A stretch of 64,000 bases of DNA from Clostridiales bacterium (lineage in GTDB: Bacteria > Bacillota > Clostridia > Christensenellales > UBA1242): the NCBI GenBank assembly GCA_015055815.1, contig SVHM01000003.1, positions 117,271 to 181,270 on the forward strand, given 5' to 3'. Positions within the stretch are counted from its first letter, which is position 1; every line of letters starts with the position of its first letter. The notes beneath the pieces are model-generated. The model made no database searches. It had not been told where the DNA came from and worked only from the letters and a program-made list of their open reading frames with translations. This document shows, piece after piece, positions 8,550-17,560 of this stretch. The translations under genes and the position numbers were made by a program.

Positions 8550-9330
8550 AAACAATTTGAAAATGATATTTGATTATTTTAAACTTAATTTAAAGAAAGA
8601 GTGGAAATATAAATCGTCATTTATTATGCAAATAATTATGATGATATTAAACGACCTTTTCTTTATTATTCAATGGGTTATAATCTTCCAACTTGTAGAT
8701 AATATTGGCGGATATGGTTTTGATGAAACAATGCTACTGTGGGCAATTTCTGCGGGTGGATTTGGCTTTGCTCATACTTTCTTTGCGGGTGCTAAGAATA
8801 TAAAAGAATTTGTTTATGAAGGAAAGTTAGATGTATATTTAACTCAACCTAAAAGCATCCTTTTAAATGTTTGTTGCTCGGCAACCGATGTTTCAGGTAT
8901 TGGAGACATTCTTTATGCATTTGTTGTTCTTGCAATTATAGGAGCGCCTTGGTATTGGTATTTAATTATGATACCTATAATAATAATGACGGGGCTTATA
9001 TATATGTCTGTATATGTTGTTTATGTAAGCTTATGCTTCTATATTAATCATGGAGACGCAGTCGCCAAATCAGTTGAAGGTACAATAAACAAAGCGGGCA
9101 ACTATCCACCAGCCATATTCAATACAATTGTAAAAGGTTTGTTCTTTACGTTAATACCTACATTCTTTTACACTTTCGTGCCAGCACAATACTTTTTCCT
9201 AACTCCTAATATTTGGTGGATTTTGGGAACGGTTGGCGTGACGATAGTTTGGGTGATGTTGGCATTTGTATGTTTCAATAAGGGACTTAGAAAATATAAC
9301 TCTGGCAATCTAATGGGCGGAAGATTGTAG
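8539..9330 (+). CDS. ABC-2 type exporter permease (COG3694-like, second system)
   Basis: A 263-residue membrane protein with about six spans. The coupling loop AKNIKEFVYEGKLDVYLTQP is the family hallmark. Two ATG codons are available at 8533 and 8539; the AGAAGGTG at 8524-8531 lies one base from the first but seven from the second, so 8539 is preferred. Last gene of the rightward triad, followed by a large bidirectional terminator. Confidence 0.8.
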   Translation: MAVKNNLKMIFDYFKLNLKKEWKYKSSFIMQIIMMILNDLFFIIQWVIIFQLVDNIGGYGFDETMLLWAISAGGFGFAHTFFAGAKNIKEFVYEGKLDVYLTQPKSILLNVCCSATDVSGIGDILYAFVVLAIIGAPWYWYLIMIPIIIMTGLIYMSVYVVYVSLCFYINHGDAVAKSVEGTINKAGNYPPAIFNTIVKGLFFTLIPTFFYTFVPAQYFFLTPNIWWILGTVGVTIVWVMLAFVCFNKGLRKYNSGNLMGGRL

Positions 9331-9387
9331 GTGGTTATTTTAGAAATTTAGAAAATATCAATATTATAAAACAACTTAATAGTTATT

Positions 9388-9456
9388 AAAAAACCAGCTT
9401 AAAAAATGAAGTGAACCCCGCAGGTATCACTTCAAAAATCAAAAGCTGGTTTTTTA
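9388..9456. terminator. Nested bidirectional terminator between convergent genes
   Basis: An outer stem (AAAACCAGCTT with AAGCTGGTTTT) flanked by A and T tracts encloses an inner perfect stem TGAAGTGA/TCACTTCA (9407-9414 with 9427-9434). It serves the ABC operon on plus and the methyltransferase on minus. Confidence 0.85.
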
Positions 9457-9469
9457 TATTAATTAAAAA

Positions 9470-10333
9470 TCATTTCGTTCCGCAATATACATTTATAAAA
9501 GTTGATTCGTGGTCAAATACTGGTTTGTTTTCCATAAACAATTTTAATCTTTCAGCATATTTTTGTTGAATAAGGGTGATAAGTTTTTCTTCAAACAAGT
9601 CTCTATTTTTAGCTTTACCTAAAATAAATTTAGCATTATATAATTCATCAATTTCTTGGTTTTTAATTTGAGATTTTCCTTCTTCTATACTATCGCACTG
9701 ATAAGGAAAGTAAAACATAATTTCTTTAAATTTCACATTTGGATTTTTAAATCCAAAATTGTAAAGATTGAGCAAAAATGATTGTGGGTTTTGTATATAT
9801 TGTCCAACTGAATATTTATCATCTTCAATTTCTAATTGGTTATAAATATCGTTTATCTCTTTATCGTTGTATTCAAAATTATTTACATGCTTTCTCTTGC
9901 CGTCTACATTGATAAATATTAATTTTCCATCTGTTTTTAAAACTCTTTTTTGGTCAGTTATAAAAAACTCAAATGGTAAATGCTCTACAAGGGTATGGGA
10001 ATATACAATATCAAATGTCTCGTCATTAAATGGAAGTTTCGTGACATCTTCTACTGAGTAATTGACAGAAAGATTTAATTGATTTGCTTTTTCTTTTGCA
10101 AATTCAATGTGTCCACTATCCAAATCGACGCCATATACTTCGCAATTTGGAAAGTGTTTTTTTATCATGTTTGTGAAGTGGCCAGGTCCACAACCAACTT
10201 CTAAAATTTTCATTCCATCTTTTATTTGTAGTAAATTAAACCACTCATCTTTATTGTAGTTGTTAAATCTTGAAAGTCTAGAGTAATACAAAATTTCGCT
10301 TGACTGAATTTCTTTTGACCAAACTGTACTCAT
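9470..10333 (-). CDS. Class I SAM-dependent methyltransferase
   Basis: A 287-residue methyltransferase of the Methyltransf_11/25 type. Motif I is ILEVGCGPGHF (about residues 43-53), the acidic post-I residue is in VYGVDLDSG, motif II/III includes DVTKLPFNDETFDIVYSH, and LVEHLPF follows. All SAM-binding landmarks are intact. The last 120 residues are a substrate domain I cannot place. The ATG at 10333 has an AGGTGA four bases upstream; the longer frame from 10348 lacks a site. It is a single-gene unit convergent with the ABC operon. Substrate unknown. Confidence 0.85.
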   Translation of the reverse strand: MSTVWSKEIQSSEILYYSRLSRFNNYNKDEWFNLLQIKDGMKILEVGCGPGHFTNMIKKHFPNCEVYGVDLDSGHIEFAKEKANQLNLSVNYSVEDVTKLPFNDETFDIVYSHTLVEHLPFEFFITDQKRVLKTDGKLIFINVDGKRKHVNNFEYNDKEINDIYNQLEIEDDKYSVGQYIQNPQSFLLNLYNFGFKNPNVKFKEIMFYFPYQCDSIEEGKSQIKNQEIDELYNAKFILGKAKNRDLFEEKLITLIQQKYAERLKLFMENKPVFDHESTFINVYCGTK

Positions 10334-10481
10334 AAATTCACCTACCATTTTTTCTATTAGGATATAATCCTTATTTATGTAAGTTTAACATATTATTATT
10401 TTTATACCAAATCAAATTTAAAAAATATCATAAGTACATATGAAATAGATTAACTAAGTTAATAGAAAAGTATTCAAACGA

Positions 10482-10510
10482 TTGTTAAACTAAGGATAAT
10501 GTTGTAAAAT
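10482..10510 (+). promoter_or_regulatory. Promoter of the three-repeat lipoprotein gene
   Basis: TTGTTA (10482-10487), 17 bases, TAAAAT (10505-10510), about 20 bases before the ATG. Confidence 0.6.
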
Positions 10511-10531
10511 AAAATTATCAAGGGGTTTAGT

Positions 10532-12577
10532 ATGAAAAGAATAAGAAATATTTTTTGTATAGCGATAATGTTAATATCAAGTGTATTTGTATTTGCTTGT
10601 AATGGTAATGATGACCCGCCACCTAGTAATGTTAATGTGTCTTTTGAAACATTAAAATCTGTTGTAGAAGAAAGTAAAGATATTAGCGGTTGGCAAGGCT
10701 TAAAACTCACAACTTTAAATGCAAGTAATGAAGTGGTAAATAGTTTTAAGTCAACTAAGCAAGTTGCAAGAAGTTCAGATGTTGTGGTTGACTTCATTCA
10801 TGAGAAGGGTAATCACAAAATTTATTGTGACGATAATGTTAGATATTATTACGAAGAAGCAAGACCTTATTTAGATGAGAGTGAGTTTAATTATACCGAA
10901 TATGAGAAAGAATTATTGTCCGATTGCTTGGATGAAGTGGAAGAGTTTTTTAAAAACGACAAAAATTCAGATAACTTACTTAATTCTAGCAAATTAGATA
11001 AAGAAGATAATATTGAATATACATTTGAAATCGTTCTTGATAAATCTAATAATAAAAGATTAGTAGCGACATATATTTGCGATAAACACAATAAACTTAT
11101 TATGATAAAAGTTGTAGTTTTGTCAGATGATAATGAAAAACTTGAAACTGAAATTACCGAGAATGAAGAAGTTGTTGTAACTCCCGAGTGGTTTGAGAGT
11201 GACAAATATAAAGAAGGGATGGATTATGATCAAGTTAAGAATATAATTTTGAATGAAAATTTATTCAAGGGTTGGAAAGGTGCAGAAGCAACTTTGCCCA
11301 AAATTATTTCTGGATATGACATAAAGCAACATTTTTGGCAAGAAACAGATAATTCAACTTACAAATATTTTAAAGAAGAAACAAGTGAAGACAGAGAAAG
11401 AAGAACTTATTATTCAAATGGTTTAGAATATGTATATGTGAATGGGAAACCTTTTAGAGTTAACGAATATGATATTAAAAGTAAAAATTTAGAAAAAGAT
11501 TTGTTTGAGATTTCTAGCATGTTTATGCAAAATTTCTTCTATGATGGGAATGAAAATGGAGTATATTATGTGAATTCAAAAAAATATCATAAAGATAAAA
11601 CAATTATTTCATACAAATTTGAGTATACTGCAGACAATGAAACTCAGTTGTTAATTGGTTCATTACATTACGATATTGCTGGAAATTTATATTTAGTAGA
11701 AGCATATTTTGCAATAATCGCTGAGCAAACAACTGAAATAAATTTTGTTTTAAGAAGAACATATGAAGAGTTTGAGATGCCAGAGTGGGTAGAACTTGAA
11801 GATTTTGGCAATGTTGTTTTAACTAAAGAATATGAAGATGTGTTAAGTCATGGCGGGGTTGATGGTTGGAAAGATTATTGTTATTCGGCAAAACTTTATC
11901 TGAAAGATAATTCGTATGTGAAAGATGGGGAGTATTTTTCAGAAACGGCGAGAATTAATATTACTAATGATTATAAAAATTACATTGTAGATAGTTATGT
12001 GAGTGAAGAAGTAAAAGAACTTTTGAGAGATGATGATCCCCAAACACCGTTAGATGAAAGTGAGTATTATACGTTTTGGTTTGAGAAAGAGCGTAATAAT
12101 AGAAAATTATATTGTATAAACGGAGTTGAATATAATTATTGTGACGATGAAAAAACATCATTGACGAATTATACTCCATATTCGCCCGATTTTTATAATA
12201 GTATTCAGGTGCAGTTGTTAAATAAATTTTTAATTGGAGAGTATATAGGTACTTTTGAACTTCCTGTAATAAATCTGACAAATAATTATAAAAAATTGAA
12301 TGATAATTTGCCATTACCTGTAGATAAAGTGTTTACTGGTTGGGTGTGTTCAGAAACACAAGGAGAAAATATTGTTTATACACAAATATTTCATGCAGAA
12401 AGCAATCCTAATGCATTTTTAAAATTTCAACTTGTCAAAAATCAAAATGATGAAATTTTAAAGGTTGTTATTGAAAATAATATACTGCTTGCGACAAATG
12501 GTATTGTTACTTATACTTTTGAAAAGACTGATAGTGTTTTTGCTGCTCCCGACTGGTTTAATGAAAATGACTTTTAA
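10532..12577 (+). CDS. Lipoprotein with three internal repeats
   Basis: A 681-residue lipoprotein. The signal peptide ends in the lipobox VFAC with the lipidated cysteine at residue 23, followed by a short NGNDDPPPS linker. The mature part consists of three related domains: about residues 38-221, 232-421 and 433-676. Each starts with a GW after a helical lead-in (residues 53, 247, 445), has a central YC/YY..V.Y patch, and ends in a PEW or PDW motif (218, 417, 673). This fold is not one I recognise; the layout suggests repeated alpha/beta domains on the cell surface. An AAGGGG precedes the ATG. It begins a run of envelope genes. Confidence 0.85.
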   Translation: MKRIRNIFCIAIMLISSVFVFACNGNDDPPPSNVNVSFETLKSVVEESKDISGWQGLKLTTLNASNEVVNSFKSTKQVARSSDVVVDFIHEKGNHKIYCDDNVRYYYEEARPYLDESEFNYTEYEKELLSDCLDEVEEFFKNDKNSDNLLNSSKLDKEDNIEYTFEIVLDKSNNKRLVATYICDKHNKLIMIKVVVLSDDNEKLETEITENEEVVVTPEWFESDKYKEGMDYDQVKNIILNENLFKGWKGAEATLPKIISGYDIKQHFWQETDNSTYKYFKEETSEDRERRTYYSNGLEYVYVNGKPFRVNEYDIKSKNLEKDLFEISSMFMQNFFYDGNENGVYYVNSKKYHKDKTIISYKFEYTADNETQLLIGSLHYDIAGNLYLVEAYFAIIAEQTTEINFVLRRTYEEFEMPEWVELEDFGNVVLTKEYEDVLSHGGVDGWKDYCYSAKLYLKDNSYVKDGEYFSETARINITNDYKNYIVDSYVSEEVKELLRDDDPQTPLDESEYYTFWFEKERNNRKLYCINGVEYNYCDDEKTSLTNYTPYSPDFYNSIQVQLLNKFLIGEYIGTFELPVINLTNNYKKLNDNLPLPVDKVFTGWVCSETQGENIVYTQIFHAESNPNAFLKFQLVKNQNDEILKVVIENNILLATNGIVTYTFEKTDSVFAAPDWFNENDF

Positions 12578-12578
12578 T

Positions 12579-12613
12579 CAAAAAAACGAACTTTGTTTAG
12601 AGTTCGTTTTTTT
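12579..12613. terminator. Bidirectional terminator after the lipoprotein gene
   Basis: AACGAACT (12585-12592) pairs with AGTTCGTT (12601-12608), flanked by A and T tracts on both sides. It can end the lipoprotein mRNA on plus and the small leaderless ORF on minus. Confidence 0.85.
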
Positions 12614-12643
12614 GTAAACTATGAGTGGATGGGGAATGCTTTT

Positions 12644-12742
12644 TTATATTGAAATTAAAATTGCTCCAGCGACAACTTGTTTTTTAAAGATGTTGTAAAA
12701 ACCAATAAATGTTGCATATAAAATTGTATAAAAAATTTCCAT
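12644..12742 (-). CDS. Small hydrophobic ORF, possibly leaderless
   Basis: A 32-residue ORF starting MEIFYTILYATFIGFYNIFK and ending in AGAILISI, with one probable membrane span. On the minus strand TTGAAA (12771-12776), 16 bases and TACAAT (12749-12754) with a TGC extension form a good promoter, and the ATG follows exactly six bases after the -10. There is no Shine-Dalgarno. The transcript would end at the bidirectional terminator about 30 bases after the stop. The sequence could be a genuine small membrane protein or the remnant of a DMT-type transporter N-terminus. Confidence 0.4.
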   Translation of the reverse strand: MEIFYTILYATFIGFYNIFKKQVVAGAILISI

Positions 12743-12748
12743 ATTCAA

Positions 12749-12776
12749 ATTGTAGCATATTTAAAAAGTATTTCAA
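12749..12776 (-). promoter_or_regulatory. Promoter of the 32-codon ORF
   Basis: TTGAAA-16-TACAAT with extended -10 TGC, six bases from the ATG at 12742. The rest of 12578-12894 is AT-rich spacer plus the terminator and the next promoter. Confidence 0.5.
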
Positions 12777-12847
12777 ATAAACAAGTTAAATTTTTGAAAT
12801 ATTTTTAAAAAACTTCTTAATTTTACAACACTCTTTTTATTTGTTTG

Positions 12848-12856
12848 TGCTATACT
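12848..12856 (+). promoter_or_regulatory. Extended -10 promoter of the 998-residue lipoprotein
   Basis: TGCTATACT within a longer block TTGTTTGTGCTATACTAAAA that recurs, nearly unchanged, ahead of the genes at 16027 and 16596. No convincing -35 is seen. Confidence 0.6.
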
Positions 12857-12894
12857 AAAAATATAAAACATTTATAAATTAAATAGGAGTGTTT

Positions 12895-15891
12895 ATGAAA
12901 AAGAAGTTTTTAAGTATGTTATTAGGTGCTTGCTTAACAATTCCTTGTGCATTTATAATGAGTGCATGCGATGGAAATGATGACCCGCCAGCACCAACAG
13001 TTCAATCATCTCGTGCTAAAGTGACTAATTCAGATTATTCGTATAACGAAAGTGAAGATTGTATTACATTTTTACTTTTGGACGATGTTGATTTTCAAAA
13101 AACAGATTTTGAAATAGTACAAACATTTTCTGATGACACAACCAAAACACTTGATGTTGATAAGTGGGAATTAGATTTATCTGAAATCCCAGAAGACCCT
13201 ATTGATGATGGGTATTATAGAATTGTATTTAAATATGCGGACAAAGATGAAGAACTTGACACAATTAACGTAACTTTTGTTTCAGAAAAAATCGATTTGG
13301 GAAATATTGAATTACAGACTTTTTCAAATACATATACCGGTGAAGAAATTGACGTTGTAGACTTGATTGATGATTATCTTGTTTCTCAAGGCAAACCGAA
13401 AATATCTCCATTGGTTGAAAGTGGAATTGTTACAATAGTAAATGACAGTAATTCAACAAGGACTGCTACAAATGTAGGACAGTATTCTGCTGGAATTAAC
13501 CTTGCTGATGGCTATGACTGGAATGATAATTTTTCAGGAACTAGATATATTTCATGGAGAATTGATAAAGCAAATATCCCAGCACCTACTTTAGTAAATA
13601 ATTCTTTTGAATATGAATATGAAGTAAAAGGTGTGAACTTAGAAGGTGTTGCACAAAGTGTAGAATATACATTTGGGAATTTCCCTAATGCACTACAGTT
13701 TGTAGATATAAATAGAGACACTGAAATGGATGGTGTTTTCCAAACAACTGCTACAAATGTAGGTGATTATAAAGTTAAGTTTGATATTAAAGAAGAGTAT
13801 GCTTCAAATTACACATTTTTAGTTGACGACTATAATGTAAGTTCATATGAACTAGACTGGGAAATTACTCCAACAATTGTTACCATTCCAACTCTAAAAC
13901 AAGATGTGTTTACATATAATCCAAATGGCTTTGACCCTACTATAGCAGGAAGTAATTTAAACAATTACAATTCTGCACTTATGACATTAACTAATGAAGC
14001 TGGAAATGTTCCAACAGTTAATTCTAGTACTAATTATATAAGTGTTGAATTAAAAGACACTCACAACTTCTTATGGAATGATGAGCCTGCTACAAATTAT
14101 ACACAATACTTGTTTTTCAGAGTAGATAAGGCAAATTATGAACTAGAAGATTTTGATGAAAGCAAACTAAAAATGGAAATAACTTGGACACCATACTTGT
14201 TGTTAAATAGCCTTAACACATCTCTTTCAGATTATAATATAGAATATACAAATTGGACTAGTGAAGCAAGAACTTATTTAATTTCAAAAGGCTTTGAACA
14301 TTATCATACTCTAGAATGGAAAGAGGATCCTTCACAAGTAGACTTGGCACAACTTGGAGCGGGAACTCATACTTTTAAAATGAAATATAATCCCGATTAT
14401 AACAACTATAACAATATAGAAATTGATGTTACGGTAGAAGTATTAAAAGAAGTGATGTGTGTTACACCTGATATTGATGGGAGTGATTTTGTTGATCCTA
14501 CCAATATTAAATATGATGCTGATACATTAGACATATATCTAGAAGATATAACCGAACAAGAGCATGTAAAAAACTACTCAACAAATATTGTATATTCAGT
14601 AGGATACAAGGCTGAAGAGAGTGGGGAATATCAATACAATAATTATACTCATGCACAACTTCAAGCTATTAACGGCGAAATTGGAAAACTTATGAAAAAT
14701 GCAGGCTTCTACGATTTGAAAATTTCAATCACTGCAGACGATAACCATTTATTCCATTTAGTTGACACAGATGAGTCAACCGCTGTTCAAAATTTTGAAG
14801 CTCATCAACCAATAGTTATTAAACCATATGAACTAAATATGGCAATGGGACTTTCTCATGGTTTGGATAGCAATTACTATTCAATTAGCGAAGACTACCC
14901 TAAATTTTATTATAAAAACGGACAAGAGGTTGAGTATACCATAACAGAATTTTATGATTCGTATATAAGTGTTAGTTCTGATGAAATTTATAAAAACTTA
15001 AATGTTTCAACTTTAGTAGAAAATACAATGGATAATTTACCAACCTGCAAAACATATTATAGGGCAAATGAAAGTGATGAGTGGTCATTAGTAACAAAAT
15101 CAACAGATGTTGGATATTATAAAAATGTTTATGAATTTACATCAAAATATCCACAAAATGTTAAAATTGTACCTTTCGAGAAAAATTGGGAAATCATACC
15201 TTCAAATATTAACTTTACTGGTATTATGTTTAATCAGTTTGAAAATCCTACATATACTGGAGAAGGATATTATCCACCAACATTTAAAGAAGAGTATATT
15301 CCAACTAACGTAATTTATTGTGGATATACTCATAGCACGGGTGTGGGATATTCTGAACAAGTTTCTAGTTGGCAATCAAAAATAGATACTGCCGGAGAAT
15401 ATAAAACAACTTGGTGGTTTAAAGTTCCAAATCATGTTACGGTTACATATTTAAATGAGCCAATTTCGTCTAGTATGTTTGAAAAAACATCAGACGAAAA
15501 TTATACAACATATAGTTGTAGTCATCTTTGGGAAATTAGCAAACATGTTTTGAAATCTACTGAAGTTAATTTCGATAGTTTTGTTGGCGAACAATCATTA
15601 GTACACACAGGAGAAGAATTATCGCCAGAGTATCAAATTGTCTTTAATGAAGAATTTGGTGACCATTTTAAATCTCAATTTGTTGTTATTAAGACAACAA
15701 AACAAGGCGAAGAAACAGTTACTCCAGTAAATGTTGGAGAATACCAAACTACAGTTAAAATCAAAATTAATAAATTAAATATTGAAATTGATGAAAGTTG
15801 GGCTTCGTTACTAGGTGAAATAAACGTAGAGGGAAACTTTTACTATATAACGAGAACAATAACTTGGTCTATCGTTTCTGCTAACGCTTAA
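12895..15891 (+). CDS. Large lipoprotein with Ig/MBG-like repeats
   Basis: A 998-residue lipoprotein. The signal peptide carries the lipobox MSAC with cysteine 25, then an acidic DGNDDPPAP linker. The mature part is a chain of beta-rich repeats in which a YTG or YNP-type strand leads to a NVG.Y turn and a closing WRI or WEI strand (for example TATNVGQYSAG, SWRIDKANI, ATNVGDYKVKF, LDWEITP). This is the pattern of MBG-like and related surface repeats of Firmicutes. The ATG at 12895 is chosen over the upstream in-frame GTG because AGGAG lies five bases before it. It is probably a cell-surface structural or adhesive protein; no catalytic motif was seen. Confidence 0.85.
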   Translation: MKKKFLSMLLGACLTIPCAFIMSACDGNDDPPAPTVQSSRAKVTNSDYSYNESEDCITFLLLDDVDFQKTDFEIVQTFSDDTTKTLDVDKWELDLSEIPEDPIDDGYYRIVFKYADKDEELDTINVTFVSEKIDLGNIELQTFSNTYTGEEIDVVDLIDDYLVSQGKPKISPLVESGIVTIVNDSNSTRTATNVGQYSAGINLADGYDWNDNFSGTRYISWRIDKANIPAPTLVNNSFEYEYEVKGVNLEGVAQSVEYTFGNFPNALQFVDINRDTEMDGVFQTTATNVGDYKVKFDIKEEYASNYTFLVDDYNVSSYELDWEITPTIVTIPTLKQDVFTYNPNGFDPTIAGSNLNNYNSALMTLTNEAGNVPTVNSSTNYISVELKDTHNFLWNDEPATNYTQYLFFRVDKANYELEDFDESKLKMEITWTPYLLLNSLNTSLSDYNIEYTNWTSEARTYLISKGFEHYHTLEWKEDPSQVDLAQLGAGTHTFKMKYNPDYNNYNNIEIDVTVEVLKEVMCVTPDIDGSDFVDPTNIKYDADTLDIYLEDITEQEHVKNYSTNIVYSVGYKAEESGEYQYNNYTHAQLQAINGEIGKLMKNAGFYDLKISITADDNHLFHLVDTDESTAVQNFEAHQPIVIKPYELNMAMGLSHGLDSNYYSISEDYPKFYYKNGQEVEYTITEFYDSYISVSSDEIYKNLNVSTLVENTMDNLPTCKTYYRANESDEWSLVTKSTDVGYYKNVYEFTSKYPQNVKIVPFEKNWEIIPSNINFTGIMFNQFENPTYTGEGYYPPTFKEEYIPTNVIYCGYTHSTGVGYSEQVSSWQSKIDTAGEYKTTWWFKVPNHVTVTYLNEPISSSMFEKTSDENYTTYSCSHLWEISKHVLKSTEVNFDSFVGEQSLVHTGEELSPEYQIVFNEEFGDHFKSQFVVIKTTKQGEETVTPVNVGEYQTTVKIKINKLNIEIDESWASLLGEINVEGNFYYITRTITWSIVSANA

Positions 15892-15899
15892 AAAGAAAA

Positions 15900-15929
15900 T
15901 CAACCCGCTAAATTTAGTGGGTTGGTTTT
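15900..15929 (+). terminator. Terminator after the 998-residue lipoprotein
   Basis: Stem AACCCGCT/AGTGGGTT (15902-15909 with 15916-15923) with a G-T pair, followed by a T-rich tract. Confidence 0.75.
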
Positions 15930-15982
15930 GTTATAAAATTTCAAAATGTATAAAATTTATTATCACAATTTTAAATAGTTTG

Positions 15983-15991
15983 TGTTATAAT
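15983..15991 (+). promoter_or_regulatory. Extended -10 promoter of the small membrane protein
   Basis: TGTTATAAT inside AGTTTGTGTTATAATATAAA, a near copy of the blocks at 12848 and 16549. Confidence 0.6.
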
Positions 15992-16026
15992 ATAAAATAT
16001 AACAAATAGAATTAAAAGGAATAAAA

Positions 16027-16443
16027 ATGGGATTTTTTAATAGTTTAAAAAATTGGTCAAATAATAATAAGAGAAGAAAACAAGAAAAAGAAGCAAGGAA
16101 GCAAGCGGTAAATCATAATCCAACAGACGAACAATTGAAAGATAATAAAAAAGGTAAACGTGCGTATCTTTGGACTATTATAAGTATTGTTGTTTATTTA
16201 TTGGGCTTTGGTTTGGTTGCTTCTGCATGGGAAGAAAACATAGCGTTGGGAATAATGGCTTTGTTAATGGCGTTAATGATAACACCCATTACACATAAAA
16301 AGGCAATAAGTTTAGCACAAGAGCAAAGACGAATAAATGGTAAGGGATTAATTGCACTAATGGTTGCCAGTATATTGCCATTGATTGTTCTTGCGGGTGG
16401 ATTTTTCTTCTTTGTTTTTGGTGGAATGTATATATTTAGATAA
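16027..16443 (+). CDS. Small membrane protein of unknown function
   Basis: A 138-residue protein with a lysine- and asparagine-rich cytoplasmic head (residues 1-45, highly basic), then three hydrophobic spans at about 47-66, 72-88 and 108-133. An AAGGA ribosome binding site precedes the ATG. It has its own copy of the shared TTTGTG-type promoter and sits between two lipoprotein genes, which suggests an envelope role. No family recognised. Confidence 0.7.
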   Translation: MGFFNSLKNWSNNNKRRKQEKEARKQAVNHNPTDEQLKDNKKGKRAYLWTIISIVVYLLGFGLVASAWEENIALGIMALLMALMITPITHKKAISLAQEQRRINGKGLIALMVASILPLIVLAGGFFFFVFGGMYIFR

Positions 16444-16548
16444 ATAAATATATTTGTAAAACCGGATTTTGAATATAAAGAGTTATATAAAAATGTCATA
16501 AACATTTGAAAATATTTCGTTATTATTAATACTATTTCAAATTGTTTG

Positions 16549-16557
16549 TGCCATACT
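16549..16557 (+). promoter_or_regulatory. Extended -10 promoter of the 242-residue lipoprotein
   Basis: TGCCATACT in the block TTGTTTGTGCCATACTAAAA, the third copy of the shared promoter module. Confidence 0.55.
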
Positions 16558-16595
16558 AAAAATATCAAATTCAATAAATTGTATTAGGGGGTTTT

Positions 16596-17324
16596 ATGAA
16601 AAAGAAGTTTTTAAGTTTTATTTTGGCAATATGTTTAATTATTCCTTGTGTATTTGCGCTAACTGCATGTGGTGGAGATGATGAGCCTAAGACATTGGCT
16701 GGCAGAACTATTCAATGCTCTGACCTTTATGATGAATTTAACCTTAATAATAACTTATTTCTAAGCTATAATGAAGGTGGTCTTGGTGGGACAAATTATC
16801 AAAAAGAAATAACTTATAACGAACTATTAGAAATGACACTAGGAACTGAAGCTTTTCCTTTTTCAAATGATGTTACTACTCTTGATGAAGGGAAAGTGTT
16901 ATTCCAGCAAATGATAAAAGATATGTTTTGCACAATGAGTGTAAATCCTTGGATACATTTTTCAGATGATTTAACTAAGGCTGAATTGTACTATACTACT
17001 GATAGTATTGCAAAAACTTTTGATGTTGAGTATATAGATGCTGGTTGTGACGAATACATATTAAAATCAGAAGGCGAAGAAGTTATGAGATTAAAATCAA
17101 TAGACAGCGATAACGATAAGTTTTTAACTCAACAAGCTGGAATGTATGCTCATCCTGATGATTTTGTGGTAAGATGGAAACCTTTAAAAATGAATATATG
17201 TGAAACTGAAGTAACTCTAACAGATATTACCGACCCTAGTAACACAATAACAAAAAGACTTGATGAAGTTTTTGATAAAGACCAAACAGTTCATGTTGAG
17301 CTATTATATACAGTTATGAAATAA
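16596..17324 (+). CDS. Lipoprotein of unknown function
   Basis: A 242-residue lipoprotein with lipobox LTAC (cysteine 25) and the linker GGDDEPKT. Its signal peptide is nearly the same as that of the 998-residue lipoprotein (MKKKFLS, PC at 17-18, AC at 24-25), so the two probably descend from a duplicated 5' module. The mature domain of about 215 residues has mixed alpha/beta character and includes three cysteines; no known domain was recognised. An AGGGGG lies six bases before the ATG. Monocistronic, ended by the hairpin at 17331. Confidence 0.8.
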   Translation: MKKKFLSFILAICLIIPCVFALTACGGDDEPKTLAGRTIQCSDLYDEFNLNNNLFLSYNEGGLGGTNYQKEITYNELLEMTLGTEAFPFSNDVTTLDEGKVLFQQMIKDMFCTMSVNPWIHFSDDLTKAELYYTTDSIAKTFDVEYIDAGCDEYILKSEGEEVMRLKSIDSDNDKFLTQQAGMYAHPDDFVVRWKPLKMNICETEVTLTDITDPSNTITKRLDEVFDKDQTVHVELLYTVMK

Positions 17325-17329
17325 ACAAT

Positions 17330-17366
17330 TAAAAAACCTATTAGAGAAATCTAGTAGGTTTTTTGT
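17330..17366 (+). terminator. Terminator of the 242-residue lipoprotein gene
   Basis: AAAAAACCTATTAG (17331-17344) pairs with CTAGTAGGTTTTTT (17351-17364). Confidence 0.85.
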
Positions 17367-17492
17367 TTTGTCCACTTTTAATGATTAAAAAAAGTTCCAA
17401 ATCTACCTTGTATAAAAGAGATAAGCTTGAAACTGATGTTGGCTTTATGTATCTAAAAGTTCATAAAGTCACCACCTAAATAAAGTAAAAAT

Positions 17493-17540
17493 AAAAAGTC
17501 TAAATCTGCGAAATAAAGCAAGATTTAGACTTTTTGGTGT
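17493..17540. terminator. Terminator of the restriction-modification operon
   Basis: A perfect 15-bp stem AAAAAGTCTAAATCT (17493-17507) with its complement at 17521-17535; the A and T tracts make it usable from both sides. The 17367-17492 gap shows no supported gene. Confidence 0.8.
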
Positions 17541-17560
17541 GGTACTTAATAAAACTTAAA

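Noticed and set aside
17367-17480. On the minus strand, AGGTGGTGA and an ATG followed by AAC TTT TAG, with the frame continuing about 25 codons after the stop
   Set aside because: The strong ribosome binding site is striking, but the frame stops after three codons and no homology is recognised. Read-through or a pseudogene cannot be supported; it may only be a decayed gene start.
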